A program made the position numbers and the translations under genes. A stretch of 64,000 nt of DNA from Chloroflexota bacterium (lineage in GTDB: Bacteria > Chloroflexota > Anaerolineae > J102). The notes beneath the pieces were generated by a model that saw only the letters and a program-made list of their open reading frames with translations, did not search any database and was not told the DNA's origin. The stretch spans positions 1 to 64,000 of the forward strand of contig JAKOVD010000079.1 in the NCBI GenBank assembly GCA_029782215.1, written 5' to 3'. Of this stretch, positions 7,939-16,439 are shown piece by piece (position 1 is the stretch's first letter; each line of letters begins with the position of its first letter).

Positions 7939-9480
7939 ATGGCGGAACCAGCACCTGTCCTGCAGATGCAGGGAATCAGCAAGCGCTTCCCCGGTGTGCA
8001 GGCCCTCGACAACGTCAGCTACGACCTCAGGCCGGGCGAAGTGCACGCCCTGGTCGGGGAGAACGGGGCCGGTAAGAGTACGCTGATGAAAATCCTCAGC
8101 GGCGTGTACCAGCCGGATGAGGGTCAGGTGCTGCTCAATGGGCAAGCGGTCGGCATCAGAAACCCGCGCCATGCCCAGGAACTGGGCATCAGCATTGTGC
8201 ACCAGGAGTTGAGCCTGTTCCCGAACCTGACCGTGGCCGAGAACATCATGGGCGGGCACATGCCAGTGCGCGGATGGCTGCGGCTGGAAGACCGCAAAAA
8301 GGCGCAGGATATCGCCAGCAGCTACCTGGCAAAATTCGATCTTCCCCTTGATCCCCGCGCGCTGCTGAGCAGCCTCAGCATGGGACAACAGCAGGTGGTC
8401 GAAATCGCCAAGGCGCTGGCGCAGCAGGCGCGCATCCTCATCCTGGACGAGCCTACCTCTTCCCTGACGGAGCACGAGACCGTCCTGCTGCTCAGGCTAA
8501 TCCGGCAGCTCCGAGCCGAAAACCTGTCGGTCATCTACATTTCGCACCGGATGGAGGAGATCTGCCAGATCTCAGACCGGGTGACCGTCCTGCGCGACGG
8601 CAGATGGGTGGGAACACTCAGCGGTGACGAGATCGACCTCGACACCATTATTCGTATGATGGTCGGCCGCAACCTGGACACCCAGCATTTCGGCGGGCAG
8701 AGTACCGGCGTCCAGGACGAGCTGCTCCTGAGTGTGGAGGACCTTTCCAGCACCGGCCGCTTCGCCGGCATCAGCTTCGACCTGCACAAGGGCGAGATCC
8801 TGGGCATGGCAGGGTTGATCGGCGCCGGACGCACCGACGTGGCGCTGGCGATCTTCGGCGCTATCCCGATCCACAGCGGCGTCGTTCGCATCGGCGGCGC
8901 CGAACGCCACATTCGCTCACCACACGACGCCCTGGATCTGGGCATCGCCTACCTCTCGGAGAATCGCCAGAGCGACAGCCTGTTCCCTGGGCTGGGTGTG
9001 CGCGAGAACATCTCGGTGACACATCTCGAAGCCTTCGCCAGGGCAGGCGTGGTCAACCAGCGCCTCGAGGCGGCTGAAGCCAGCCGCTACGTCGACCAGC
9101 TCAGCATCATGGCGCACGATGTAGAGCAGAGGATCGCCAACCTGAGCGGCGGCAACCAGCAGAAGGTCATTCTCGCCCGCTGGCTCGCGGTCAATCCCCG
9201 CATCCTCCTGGTCGACGAACCCACCAAGGGCATCGACATTGGCTCCAAGCAGGAAATCTACATGCTGCTGCACCGGCTGGCGAGTGAAGGCGTCGGCATC
9301 CTGCTGATCTCCTCGGAGATGGCGGAGGTGCTTGCCCTCAGCGATCGCATTCTCGTCATGCACGAAGGCCGTCTGGCGGGCATCCTGTCCCGCGCCGAGG
9401 CAACCGAAGAAAACGTGATGATATTGGCGGCCGGCCAGGAACTAGCCGCCGGCCCGTTCCTGGCCGCCGCGCCCTACTGA
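7939..9480 (+). CDS. Sugar ABC transporter ATPase, fused double-domain (RbsA/MglA type)
   Basis: A 513-residue protein with two ATPase domains that energises import of a monosaccharide or polyol. The first domain has Walker A GENGAGKST, signature SMGQQQVVEIAKAL and Walker B ILILDEPTSSLT. The second has the degenerate Walker A usual for this family (GLIGAGRTDVAL), signature SGGNQQKV and Walker B ILLVDEPTKGID. The ATG directly abuts the stop codon of the repressor and the AGGAGG site lies inside that gene, so translation is coupled. The binding protein and permease are downstream with a UROD-like gene inserted between. Confidence 0.93.
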   Translation: MAEPAPVLQMQGISKRFPGVQALDNVSYDLRPGEVHALVGENGAGKSTLMKILSGVYQPDEGQVLLNGQAVGIRNPRHAQELGISIVHQELSLFPNLTVAENIMGGHMPVRGWLRLEDRKKAQDIASSYLAKFDLPLDPRALLSSLSMGQQQVVEIAKALAQQARILILDEPTSSLTEHETVLLLRLIRQLRAENLSVIYISHRMEEICQISDRVTVLRDGRWVGTLSGDEIDLDTIIRMMVGRNLDTQHFGGQSTGVQDELLLSVEDLSSTGRFAGISFDLHKGEILGMAGLIGAGRTDVALAIFGAIPIHSGVVRIGGAERHIRSPHDALDLGIAYLSENRQSDSLFPGLGVRENISVTHLEAFARAGVVNQRLEAAEASRYVDQLSIMAHDVEQRIANLSGGNQQKVILARWLAVNPRILLVDEPTKGIDIGSKQEIYMLLHRLASEGVGILLISSEMAEVLALSDRILVMHEGRLAGILSRAEATEENVMILAAGQELAAGPFLAAAPY

Positions 9481-9511
9481 ACCCACTCACGGCAAAAGGA
9501 GAGCTGAGTCC

Positions 9512-10654
9512 ATGTATTACAAAGAAGACTGGCCGCAAGCCAAGCAGCGTCTGGAGCTTTTCTGGAACGAACGCGAGATCATCGACCGCTGCTGCGCGGC
9601 GGTTTTCGCGCCCCGCAAGACCTCAAAGGCGCCCCCCTTTCCCGACCTCCAGTGGGGACCCTGGACAGGCGGCATGGAAGACCTCGACGACGACAAGGAC
9701 GCCGAAGCCATCCGGCACTGGTGGACCGACCCCGAAGCCAACTACAAGCGCATGGAGTTCTGGTTCGAGAATACCTACTTTGGTGGCGAGGCCATCCCGT
9801 GCACCTATGTGAACTGGGGCGCTATGGCGATGGCCGCCTTCTACGGCGGCACTGCTCTCTTCAAGAAGACAAGCGTCTGGTATCCGGCCGTCATCTCGGA
9901 TTGGTCCACCTGGGAATGGAAATTCGATCAGGCCACCAACGAATACTGGCAGCAGACGCTCGCCATTGTCGACTACCTGCTGGCACAGAACCACGGCCGC
10001 TATTTTGTAGGCACGCCCGAGTTCGGCACTGCCGGCGATCTGCTCTCGCTGATGCGCGGTATGGACAAGCTCTGCATCGACCTGGTCCAGCAGCCCGAAG
10101 CCGTCAAACATGCCATTGACCTTATGGCCGACACCTGGATCGACCTGCACGAACAGGTCTACCGCAAGACTTACGAGGTCAACGACCGGGGCGGCGTGTT
10201 GGCGTGGATGAGCCTGTGGTCGCCGGGCCGTCACAGTCAGGTGGCCTGTGATTTCTCCACGGTGATCTCTCCCCGAATGTTCCGGGAGTTCTTCGTGCCG
10301 GAGATCAAGAAGGAGGCCGCTTGGTGTGAATACGCCACGTATCACATCGACGGTCCTGATGCCATCCGCAACCACCTGGACGCCATTCTGGCGATCGACG
10401 AGATCGACAACATCGAGTGGACGCCTGGCTCGGGCAGCCCGCCGACCTATTACCCGGCCTACATGCCTCTCTACAAGAAGATCCAGCAGGCAGGCAAGCG
10501 GCTCTATCTGCTGGCGGAACCGGAAGAGATCGAACCACTGCTCTCTGAACTGTCGCCGAAGGGTCTCTTCCTGTGCACCCACGCCGACTCGGAGGACGAG
10601 GCGAACGCCTTGCTCAAGAAGATCGAGAAGTGGTCGGCGCAACGACAAGCATAG
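9512..10654 (+). CDS. UROD/corrinoid-methyltransferase superfamily protein
   Basis: A 380-residue protein of the uroporphyrinogen decarboxylase-like (beta/alpha)8 superfamily, recognised from overall pattern: an acidic, aromatic-rich N-terminus, the region SPRMFREFFVPEIKK, YHIDGPDAIRNHLDAILAI and the end PKGLFLCTHADSEDEANALL. This superfamily includes haem-pathway decarboxylases and methylcobamide methyltransferases; members inside sugar-transport operons are common in Chloroflexi but their reaction is not established. No signal peptide is seen, so it is cytoplasmic. AAAGGAGA lies 11 bases before the ATG. Placement between the ATPase and the binding protein implies a role in metabolism of the imported compound rather than haem synthesis. 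Confidence 0.75.
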   Translation: MYYKEDWPQAKQRLELFWNEREIIDRCCAAVFAPRKTSKAPPFPDLQWGPWTGGMEDLDDDKDAEAIRHWWTDPEANYKRMEFWFENTYFGGEAIPCTYVNWGAMAMAAFYGGTALFKKTSVWYPAVISDWSTWEWKFDQATNEYWQQTLAIVDYLLAQNHGRYFVGTPEFGTAGDLLSLMRGMDKLCIDLVQQPEAVKHAIDLMADTWIDLHEQVYRKTYEVNDRGGVLAWMSLWSPGRHSQVACDFSTVISPRMFREFFVPEIKKEAAWCEYATYHIDGPDAIRNHLDAILAIDEIDNIEWTPGSGSPPTYYPAYMPLYKKIQQAGKRLYLLAEPEEIEPLLSELSPKGLFLCTHADSEDEANALLKKIEKWSAQRQA

Positions 10655-10775
10655 TCCTTCACACCGCACACTCAGCATCCTGCATCCGGCAAGGAGGTGC
10701 CATCCAACGAACCACATTTCTGTCCACCAGCCCCCTTCGTTTCTTACCACCACCCCATCAGGAGGAAAAGGACCC

Positions 10776-11792
10776 ATGAAAGTGAAGTTTGCCGCCTTCG
10801 TCATCATCGTGGCGCTGGCCATCGCCGTGACCGCCTGCGCTGCCCCCCAACCCGCAGCCCAGCCCGCCGCCCCCCAGGCAACCCAGGCGCCCGCCGCCCA
10901 GGCCAAGCCCGACCAGCGCTATGTCATGGTCGTGCTCATCTCCGGCCACCCCTTCTGGAATGACATCAAGAAGGGCGCCCAGGATGCCGCCGACCAGCTC
11001 GGGGCCAAGTTCGAATTCACCGGCCCCGTTGAATTCGACGCCGCCGCCCAGGCCAACCAGGTTGAACAACTGATCGTGACCAAGCCCGCCGGCATCATCG
11101 TCGGCAGCTACGATCCGTCGATGACCGAGACCATCAACAAGGCCGTAGCCGCCGGCATTCCTGTCGCCACCTTCGACAGCGACGCGCCGGAGAGCAAACG
11201 CCAGGTGTTTGTCGGTCCTGACCACTACCAGATCGGCTGGGAATACGGTCGCAAGATGGCCGAGCTGATGGGCAACAAGGGCGACGTCGGTGTGCTCACC
11301 GTTCTGTCGCAGACCAACCTGATGCGGCGCGTCCAGGGCATCAAGGACTACTTTGCGCAGAACGCCCCGGATATGAAGGTCGTCGCCATGGAAGACAACG
11401 GCGGCGATGACCAGGTGACCGCCGACAAGACCAAGAGCATGATCCAGGCGCACCCCGAAATGGGCGGCATCATCGTGGTCAATGCCACGGGCTCCGGCGT
11501 TGCCACCGCCATCAAGGAACTGAACAAGGTCGGCAAGATCAAGGTCATCACCTCGGATGTCTCCGACCCCATCCTCAAGGGCATCCAGGACGGCGCCATT
11601 GATGCGACCTCCTATGTCAACATCTACCTTGAAGGCTACTACGCTCTGAAGCTGCTCCACGATTACGCCAACGGCAAGACGGCCGGCGTCCCGGGCGCCA
11701 AGGTCGGCGTCAACCAGCTTCCGACGACGGTGAACCCTGGTCTGTTCTTTGTTACCAAGGACAACGCTTCTGCCTTCCTCAGCGGCAAGTAG
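10776..11792 (+). CDS. Sugar ABC transporter substrate-binding lipoprotein (RbsB type)
   Basis: A 338-residue lipoprotein: hydrophobic N-terminus with lipobox ending VTAC (Cys21), then an Ala/Pro/Gln-rich linker and a two-lobed periplasmic-binding-protein domain (VVLISGHPFWNDIKKGAQDA, GIIVGSYDPS, AGIPVATFDSDAP, IIVVNATGSGVA, KVITSDVSDPI). It should capture a sugar outside the membrane and deliver it to the permease. AGGAGG lies eight to ten bases before the ATG. A long stem-loop follows the stop codon, as is common after binding-protein genes that are made in excess over permease. Confidence 0.92.
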   Translation: MKVKFAAFVIIVALAIAVTACAAPQPAAQPAAPQATQAPAAQAKPDQRYVMVVLISGHPFWNDIKKGAQDAADQLGAKFEFTGPVEFDAAAQANQVEQLIVTKPAGIIVGSYDPSMTETINKAVAAGIPVATFDSDAPESKRQVFVGPDHYQIGWEYGRKMAELMGNKGDVGVLTVLSQTNLMRRVQGIKDYFAQNAPDMKVVAMEDNGGDDQVTADKTKSMIQAHPEMGGIIVVNATGSGVATAIKELNKVGKIKVITSDVSDPILKGIQDGAIDATSYVNIYLEGYYALKLLHDYANGKTAGVPGAKVGVNQLPTTVNPGLFFVTKDNASAFLSGK

Positions 11793-11823
11793 CCGGCGCT
11801 AGCTGCCAGGAAAGCACCACCCG

Positions 11824-11863
11824 GCAAGGTGGGGATGGGCCAGGTTGCCCATCCTCACCTTGC
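11824..11863 (+). promoter_or_regulatory. 17-bp intercistronic stem-loop after the binding-protein gene
   Basis: GCAAGGTGGGGATGGGC (11824-11840) pairs with 11847-11863 across a six-base loop; only one pair is a G-U wobble. No T-run follows, so it is not a standard terminator. It most likely protects the 3' end of the upstream message, giving more binding protein than permease. Confidence 0.7.
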
Positions 11864-11890
11864 AGCCCGCCCCACCTAAAGGAGAGGACC

Positions 11891-12889
11891 ATGAGTACGA
11901 CACCCCCCACACGCGCAACCAACGTCACCGCGCCGGCGAAGAACTGGAAGACGACCGCCTTGGATCTGGCCGGCAACCGGGAGCTCTTCCTCGTCGTGTT
12001 CATTGTCCTATTCAGCATTGCCACCTCTATCGCCACCCCCTTCTTCCTGAACATCGACAACTTCAAGCAGATCCTGATTGCCATTGCCCTGGATGGAACG
12101 GTAGCGGTGGGCATGACCATTGTGCTTGTCGGCGGCGGCATTGACCTATCCGTCGGCTCGATCATCGGTTTCTCCTCCGCCATCATCGGACTCTGCTTTG
12201 CCCGCGGTCTCAGCATTCCTGCCACCCTCCTGTTTGCGCTCGCCGGGGGCGTCCTGGTCGGCATGCTGAACGGCTCGATGATCGCCTATGTCAGGATCAA
12301 TCCCATCATCACCACGTTGGCCATGATGGGCATTGCCCGCAGCGCCACCTACATTCTGTCCGGTGGCTATGCCCTCTCGACCATTCCTGATCGCTTCACG
12401 GCCTTCGCCGCCGGCAACGTGCTGGGGATACCCAACACGGCCGTGGTGGCGCTCATCTGTGTGATCGTCTTTCATTTCCTGCTGCTGCGCAGCGTAGTCC
12501 TGCGCAAGTACTTCTACCTGGGCGGGAACGAAGCCGCGGCCTTCAAAGCCGGTCTGCGGGTCAACCGCTTCAAGTTCTTCTCCTATGTCATCTCGGCCGT
12601 GTTTGCCGCCCTTGCCGCCATCCTGCTGGTCTCCCGCTTGGGGAGCACCTTCCCGCATTCGGGCTTGGGCACCGAACTCCGGGTGATCTCGGCCTGCATC
12701 ATCGGCGGCTGCAGTATTAGCGGCGGCAAAGGGACCGTATTGGGTTCATTTCTTGGCGTCTTGCTGCTGGGGCTGATCGGCAACATCCTGGTCCTGCTCA
12801 ACGTATCCGTGTACTGGCAGGGCATCGCCACCGGTCTCATCCTTCTGCTGGCCGTCGCCTCTGACGCCATCATCAATCGCAGCCGGTAA
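11891..12889 (+). CDS. Sugar ABC transporter permease (RbsC type)
   Basis: A 332-residue membrane protein with about nine or ten membrane segments. The family motif VLVGGGIDLSVGSIIGF lies near residues 78-94, and GGCSISGGKGTVLGSFLG near 276-293. It forms the membrane channel for the RbsA-type ATPase and the lipoprotein upstream. AAAGGAGAGGACC precedes the ATG. The C-terminus ends in a short basic tail. Confidence 0.92.
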   Translation: MSTTPPTRATNVTAPAKNWKTTALDLAGNRELFLVVFIVLFSIATSIATPFFLNIDNFKQILIAIALDGTVAVGMTIVLVGGGIDLSVGSIIGFSSAIIGLCFARGLSIPATLLFALAGGVLVGMLNGSMIAYVRINPIITTLAMMGIARSATYILSGGYALSTIPDRFTAFAAGNVLGIPNTAVVALICVIVFHFLLLRSVVLRKYFYLGGNEAAAFKAGLRVNRFKFFSYVISAVFAALAAILLVSRLGSTFPHSGLGTELRVISACIIGGCSISGGKGTVLGSFLGVLLLGLIGNILVLLNVSVYWQGIATGLILLLAVASDAIINRSR

Positions 12890-13205
12890 ACAGGTGGGCA
12901 GCGAAGGATCAGGCCCCCGGAGCGAGGCATGCGTCCTTCGCGCCCGCTCTGAGGCGATCTCACTGCATGGCCGGGATGGCCGCGTACCGCCATCCTGGTA
13001 GACACCAAAAGGGGAATCGTCCTCCTCAGGACGCATGGCGCAGGCGCCAGTGGGCGAGAATGAGGGTCGTGTTCATCCCCGGCCCGCCGGGTGCGTCGCC
13101 AGAACCATCAGGTGGGAGGGAACTCATGGCGCCTGGGCCGCCAGTTTCCCTGTTTCCCGGTATAATCGTGTTGGATGCCCTGCTGCTTGTCCTGGAGAAT
13201 CTGTG
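12890..13205. other. Intergenic region with a probable internal promoter
   Basis: No gene is visible in this 316-base gap. TATAAT at 13161-13166 (preceded by CCGG) is a good -10 box about 40 bases before the next start codon, but no matching -35 is evident. The short inverted repeat CCCGGCCCGCCGGG at about 13079-13092 could be structured. The gap implies that the second UROD-like gene and the galactokinase form a separate transcription unit or one with its own internal promoter. Confidence 0.5.
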
Positions 13206-14234
13206 ATGACCCTGACTCCCAAAGAACGAGTCCGCCGCAGCCTGTCCTATGAGCCGGTTGACCGTCTGCCCACCCAGATCGGCTACACCGCCGCCGAGGG
13301 CAAACGGCTGGCCAGCCACTTCGGCGTTGCGCTGGCCGACCTGCCTGCGCGTCTCGACAACCACCTGGTGCGCGTGGACCTCACCGTGCCGCCCCGTTTC
13401 GGTGAGGAAGGCGCCGTGAAGTACGACTGGTGGGGCGTAGGCTTCGACACCCACGAGGAGGGCTATTTCATCCGGGTCAGTCCCCTGGCTGAAACCAAGG
13501 ACCTCGATGCCTTTGCCTGGCCGGACCCGACGGCGCCCGGCCTGCTCGCTGACGCCGTCCGCGCCATTGCCGCTGACGACGGACAGCACTTCGTCGTGCC
13601 CAACTTTGGCTTTGCCCTCTTCGAACGCGCCTGGTCGCTGCGCAGTTTCGTCCTCTTCTTTCAGGACATGGTCACGGACCCTGCCTTCGTTGACGATCTT
13701 CTCGACCGCATCACCGAGATCCAGTTGGCGCTCATCCATCGCTACATTGCCGCAGGCGTCGACGGGGGTTACTTCGGCGATGACTACGGCGCCCAGGATA
13801 ACATGCTCTTCTCTCCCAAGATGTGGCGCCGCTACATCAAGCCGCGGCTGGCCCGGCTCTTCGCTCCCTTCCGCGCCGCCGGACTGCCCGTCCTCATGCA
13901 CTCCGATGGCAAGATCGAGGCCATCCTTCCTGACCTGGTGGAAATCGGTCTGACGGCCTACAACCCCGTGCAGCCAGAGGTGTCGGACCATGCCTGGCTG
14001 CGGCGCACTTTCGGCACACGGCTCGCCTACTACGGCGGCGTCTCCACGCAGACCGTGCTGCCCTTTGGCACGCCAGACGAGGTCAAGGCCGCCGTGGCCG
14101 CCTGCGCCCGCACGCTGGCGCCCGACGGCACCGGCCTGCTGATCGCCCCATCACACCGCATGATGTCGGACATTCCTAATGCCAACGTCGAGGCGCTGCT
14201 GGAGGCTTTAGCCGCGCTGGAGGCGCAACCATGA
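13206..14234 (+). CDS. Second UROD-like protein of the sugar locus
   Basis: A 342-residue cytoplasmic protein of the uroporphyrinogen decarboxylase-like superfamily: MTLTPKERVRRSLSYEPVDR at the start is typical (the family begins 'T.RERV..ALnhe.pDR.P'), followed by WRRYIKPRLARLF, PVLMHSDGKIEAILPDLVEI, NPVQPEV and GTRLAYYGGVSTQTVLPFGT. It belongs to a different subgroup from the protein at 9512. The ATG at 13206 is preceded in frame by a GTG, either could start. Its stop overlaps the start of the galactokinase-like gene by four bases (ATGA), implying tight coupling. The substrate is unknown; haem synthesis is unlikely given the context. Confidence 0.8.
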   Translation: MTLTPKERVRRSLSYEPVDRLPTQIGYTAAEGKRLASHFGVALADLPARLDNHLVRVDLTVPPRFGEEGAVKYDWWGVGFDTHEEGYFIRVSPLAETKDLDAFAWPDPTAPGLLADAVRAIAADDGQHFVVPNFGFALFERAWSLRSFVLFFQDMVTDPAFVDDLLDRITEIQLALIHRYIAAGVDGGYFGDDYGAQDNMLFSPKMWRRYIKPRLARLFAPFRAAGLPVLMHSDGKIEAILPDLVEIGLTAYNPVQPEVSDHAWLRRTFGTRLAYYGGVSTQTVLPFGTPDEVKAAVAACARTLAPDGTGLLIAPSHRMMSDIPNANVEALLEALAALEAQP

Positions 14235-15379
14235 ACCCGGAACAGCGTAAAGAGATGGTAATGGACGCCTTCGTTGCCGCCTTTGGCGGCCCCCCAAGTG
14301 TCTGGAGCCGGGCGCCCGGTCGCGTCGATCTGATGGGCAGCCACACCGACTACAACCAGGGCTACGTCCTCACCATGACCATCGACCGCGACACCTGGAT
14401 CGCGGCCCGGCCCCGCACCGACCGCCAGGTCGTCATCCGCTCGCTCAACGCCGATGGTGGGGGCGTCTTTTCCCTCGACGCCATCGCCCATGACGCCCAT
14501 GCTTCCTGGACCGACTACGTGCGCGGGGTGGCCACGGTCCTGGGCGATGCTGGCTTTGCCTTGACCGGCTTCGAGGGCCTGGTGCACAGCACCGTGCCCT
14601 TCGGCAGCGGCCTCAGCTCCTCGGCCGCCCTGGAGATGGCCACCGCCACCCTGTTTAGTCTGCTGGGCGGCTGGGAAATCGACCCGGTCGAGATGGCGCT
14701 GCTGGGCCAGCGGGCTGAGAACCAGTTCGTCGGCGTCAACTGCGGCATTCTCGACCAGTACAGCTCTGCCCTCGGCAAGGAGGGCACGGCGCTGCTTCTT
14801 GACTGCCGCCACCTCAGCAGCCGCACTGCCGCCATTGCCCCCGGCCTCCAGCCTGTCATCTGCGACACGCACTACAAGCGGGCGCTGACCGGTTCCGAGT
14901 ACGGCGAGCGCCGCGCCCAATGCGAAGAGGGCGCCCGTCTGCTGGGCGTCACCGCCCTGCGCGACGTCAGCCTCGAGCAGTTTGCCGCCCGCGAGGCCGC
15001 GCTGCCGCCGGTGGTTGCCAGGCGCTGCCGCTTCATCATCGAGGAAAACCAGCGCGTGCTCGACCTGGCCGCGGCCCTGCCTGGGGGCGACCCCGCCCGC
15101 TTGTCCGGCCTCATGGCTGCCTCTTTTGCGGGCGCCCGCGACCTCTATGAAATCGCCGTGCCCGAGATGGAGGCCATGATGGAGGCGATGCTCACAGGCC
15201 CCGGCGTGATCGGCGCCCGGCAGGCTGGCGCCGGCTTCGGCGGGTGCATGGTGGCGCTGGTTGCCGCCGATCAGGTCGACGCTTTTGCCGGCCACGTCCA
15301 GAATCACTATCTTGCTGCCACGGGCTTGCAGCCCCGCGTCTACCCGGTTCAGGCCGCCCAGGGCGCGGGCCCGCTCTGA
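14231..15379 (+). CDS. Galactokinase-family sugar kinase with altered sugar-binding motif
   Basis: A 382-residue GHMP kinase. The galactokinase signature region reads APGRVDLMGSHTDYNQGYVL: R31, H38 and D40 are kept, but the glutamate of the usual GEHTDYN motif is Ser37. The ATP loop VPFGSGLSSSAALE and the catalytic-Asp region GILDQYSSALGK are intact, as is GAGFGGCMVAL near the end. In characterised galactokinases that Glu contacts the sugar, so the substrate here may be a galactose relative (a deoxy, amino or pentose sugar). It is coupled to the UROD-like gene upstream. galK is a reasonable family label but not a proven function. Confidence 0.8.
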   Translation: MNPEQRKEMVMDAFVAAFGGPPSVWSRAPGRVDLMGSHTDYNQGYVLTMTIDRDTWIAARPRTDRQVVIRSLNADGGGVFSLDAIAHDAHASWTDYVRGVATVLGDAGFALTGFEGLVHSTVPFGSGLSSSAALEMATATLFSLLGGWEIDPVEMALLGQRAENQFVGVNCGILDQYSSALGKEGTALLLDCRHLSSRTAAIAPGLQPVICDTHYKRALTGSEYGERRAQCEEGARLLGVTALRDVSLEQFAAREAALPPVVARRCRFIIEENQRVLDLAAALPGGDPARLSGLMAASFAGARDLYEIAVPEMEAMMEAMLTGPGVIGARQAGAGFGGCMVALVAADQVDAFAGHVQNHYLAATGLQPRVYPVQAAQGAGPL

Positions 15380-15446
15380 CCCGCGTGGCTCTGGCCCGAG
15401 GGTCCCCCAGCCCGGCAGACTCCACCCCTTTTTGTGAGGCCATTCC

Positions 15447-16376
15447 ATGAATCGCACCAGTCTCGTCGTTGCGCTGTGGGGGCTTGTCATCTTGCTGCTC
15501 GGCATCTTGGCGCTGCTCTTCAATTTCGGCGTGTTCGTTGCCTATGAACCGCTCATCGTTCTGGTCCTGGCCGGGGTGTTGGCCGGAGTGGGCGTGGTCT
15601 CCCTCCTTGTCGCCCTCTCGGGCAAAGAGCGCTGGATGCTCTTCATCCCCGGCTTTGCGCTCCTGGCCCTGGGCAGCGTCGTTTACCTCTCGACCCTGCC
15701 CAACGTTGCGCCCCGCTACCTGGGCGCCCTGTTCCTCGGCGGCGTGGCGGCCGGCTTCTTCGTTGCTTTCCTGACAAACCGCCAGGAGCGCTGGTGGGCG
15801 CTGCTGCAGGGCAGTATCATCGTCGTCATTGCCCTGGTTGCTCTGGGCTTCGGCGTTCTGTCCGATATCCTCCTGGGCGCGTTGCTCTTCGGCGGTCTCG
15901 GCCTCAGCTTCTTCCTGGTCTGGCTGTTTGGCGGCAACCGCCGGCGCCTTTCCTGGGCGGCGCTGATGTCCGCCGTGCTCTTTGCGACCGCCTTTTCGCT
16001 GGCAGGCGCCGTGGCCGGTGCCAACAGCGTCGTCGTCAAGCTCTGGCCTGTGCTCTTCGTGATTGCCGGCGCCCTTGCCCTGGGCTGGGTGCTGACGGGC
16101 AGAGGCGCGCCGCCTCTGGTGCCCCAGCCATCGATGCTGGTGCCGGTCGAGACGGTCGAAGTCCAGCCCCTGACCACTTCTGATACGGCGCACATCACCA
16201 GGCCCAGCAGCAGCCCGTCGCACACCGAGCCGGCACCGCAGGCCATTCCCATGCCGCCCCCGCCGGCCAGCCCCCCGTCGGAGGTCCTGCCTCCCGACCT
16301 GCAGACCTTCGATCCCAACAATCCTGGCGCCACCCTCGACGCCCTTCTGGACGCCAGCCAGAAAAAACCTACTTAG
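15447..16376 (+). CDS. Multi-pass membrane protein with Pro/Ser-rich tail
   Basis: A 309-residue protein with about seven or eight hydrophobic helices in residues 5-215, followed by a Pro/Ser/Thr-rich soluble tail (about 220-309) ending LDASQKKPT. No enzymatic motif or known family was recognised. It sits 67 bases after the galactokinase-like gene and upstream of the DUF58/DUF4129 pair. Its helix-rich body with a disordered cytoplasmic or external tail suggests a structural or scaffolding membrane role, but function is unknown. Confidence 0.7.
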   Translation: MNRTSLVVALWGLVILLLGILALLFNFGVFVAYEPLIVLVLAGVLAGVGVVSLLVALSGKERWMLFIPGFALLALGSVVYLSTLPNVAPRYLGALFLGGVAAGFFVAFLTNRQERWWALLQGSIIVVIALVALGFGVLSDILLGALLFGGLGLSFFLVWLFGGNRRRLSWAALMSAVLFATAFSLAGAVAGANSVVVKLWPVLFVIAGALALGWVLTGRGAPPLVPQPSMLVPVETVEVQPLTTSDTAHITRPSSSPSHTEPAPQAIPMPPPPASPPSEVLPPDLQTFDPNNPGATLDALLDASQKKPT

Positions 16377-16433
16377 GGTTGCAGGTTGAAGGTCACAGGT
16401 TAGCCGAACTTTCAACTTCCAACCTTCAACCGT
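16375..16433. repeat. Short GGTTGAAGG / CCTTCAACC repeat cluster
   Basis: GGTTGCAGGTTGAAGGTCACAG is followed by TTTCAACTTCCAACCTTCAACC. The two halves can pair imperfectly. The same unit appears in more copies at 57418-57500, so this is a dispersed repeat family. It lies between a stop codon and the ATG at 16440. Confidence 0.7.
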
Positions 16434-16439
16434 CTTCGT

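Noticed and set aside
6655..8475. N-terminal extension of mevalonate kinase to 932 residues
   Set aside because: It would run antisense through the LacI and ABC genes; the family length is about 325 residues from ATG 6654.
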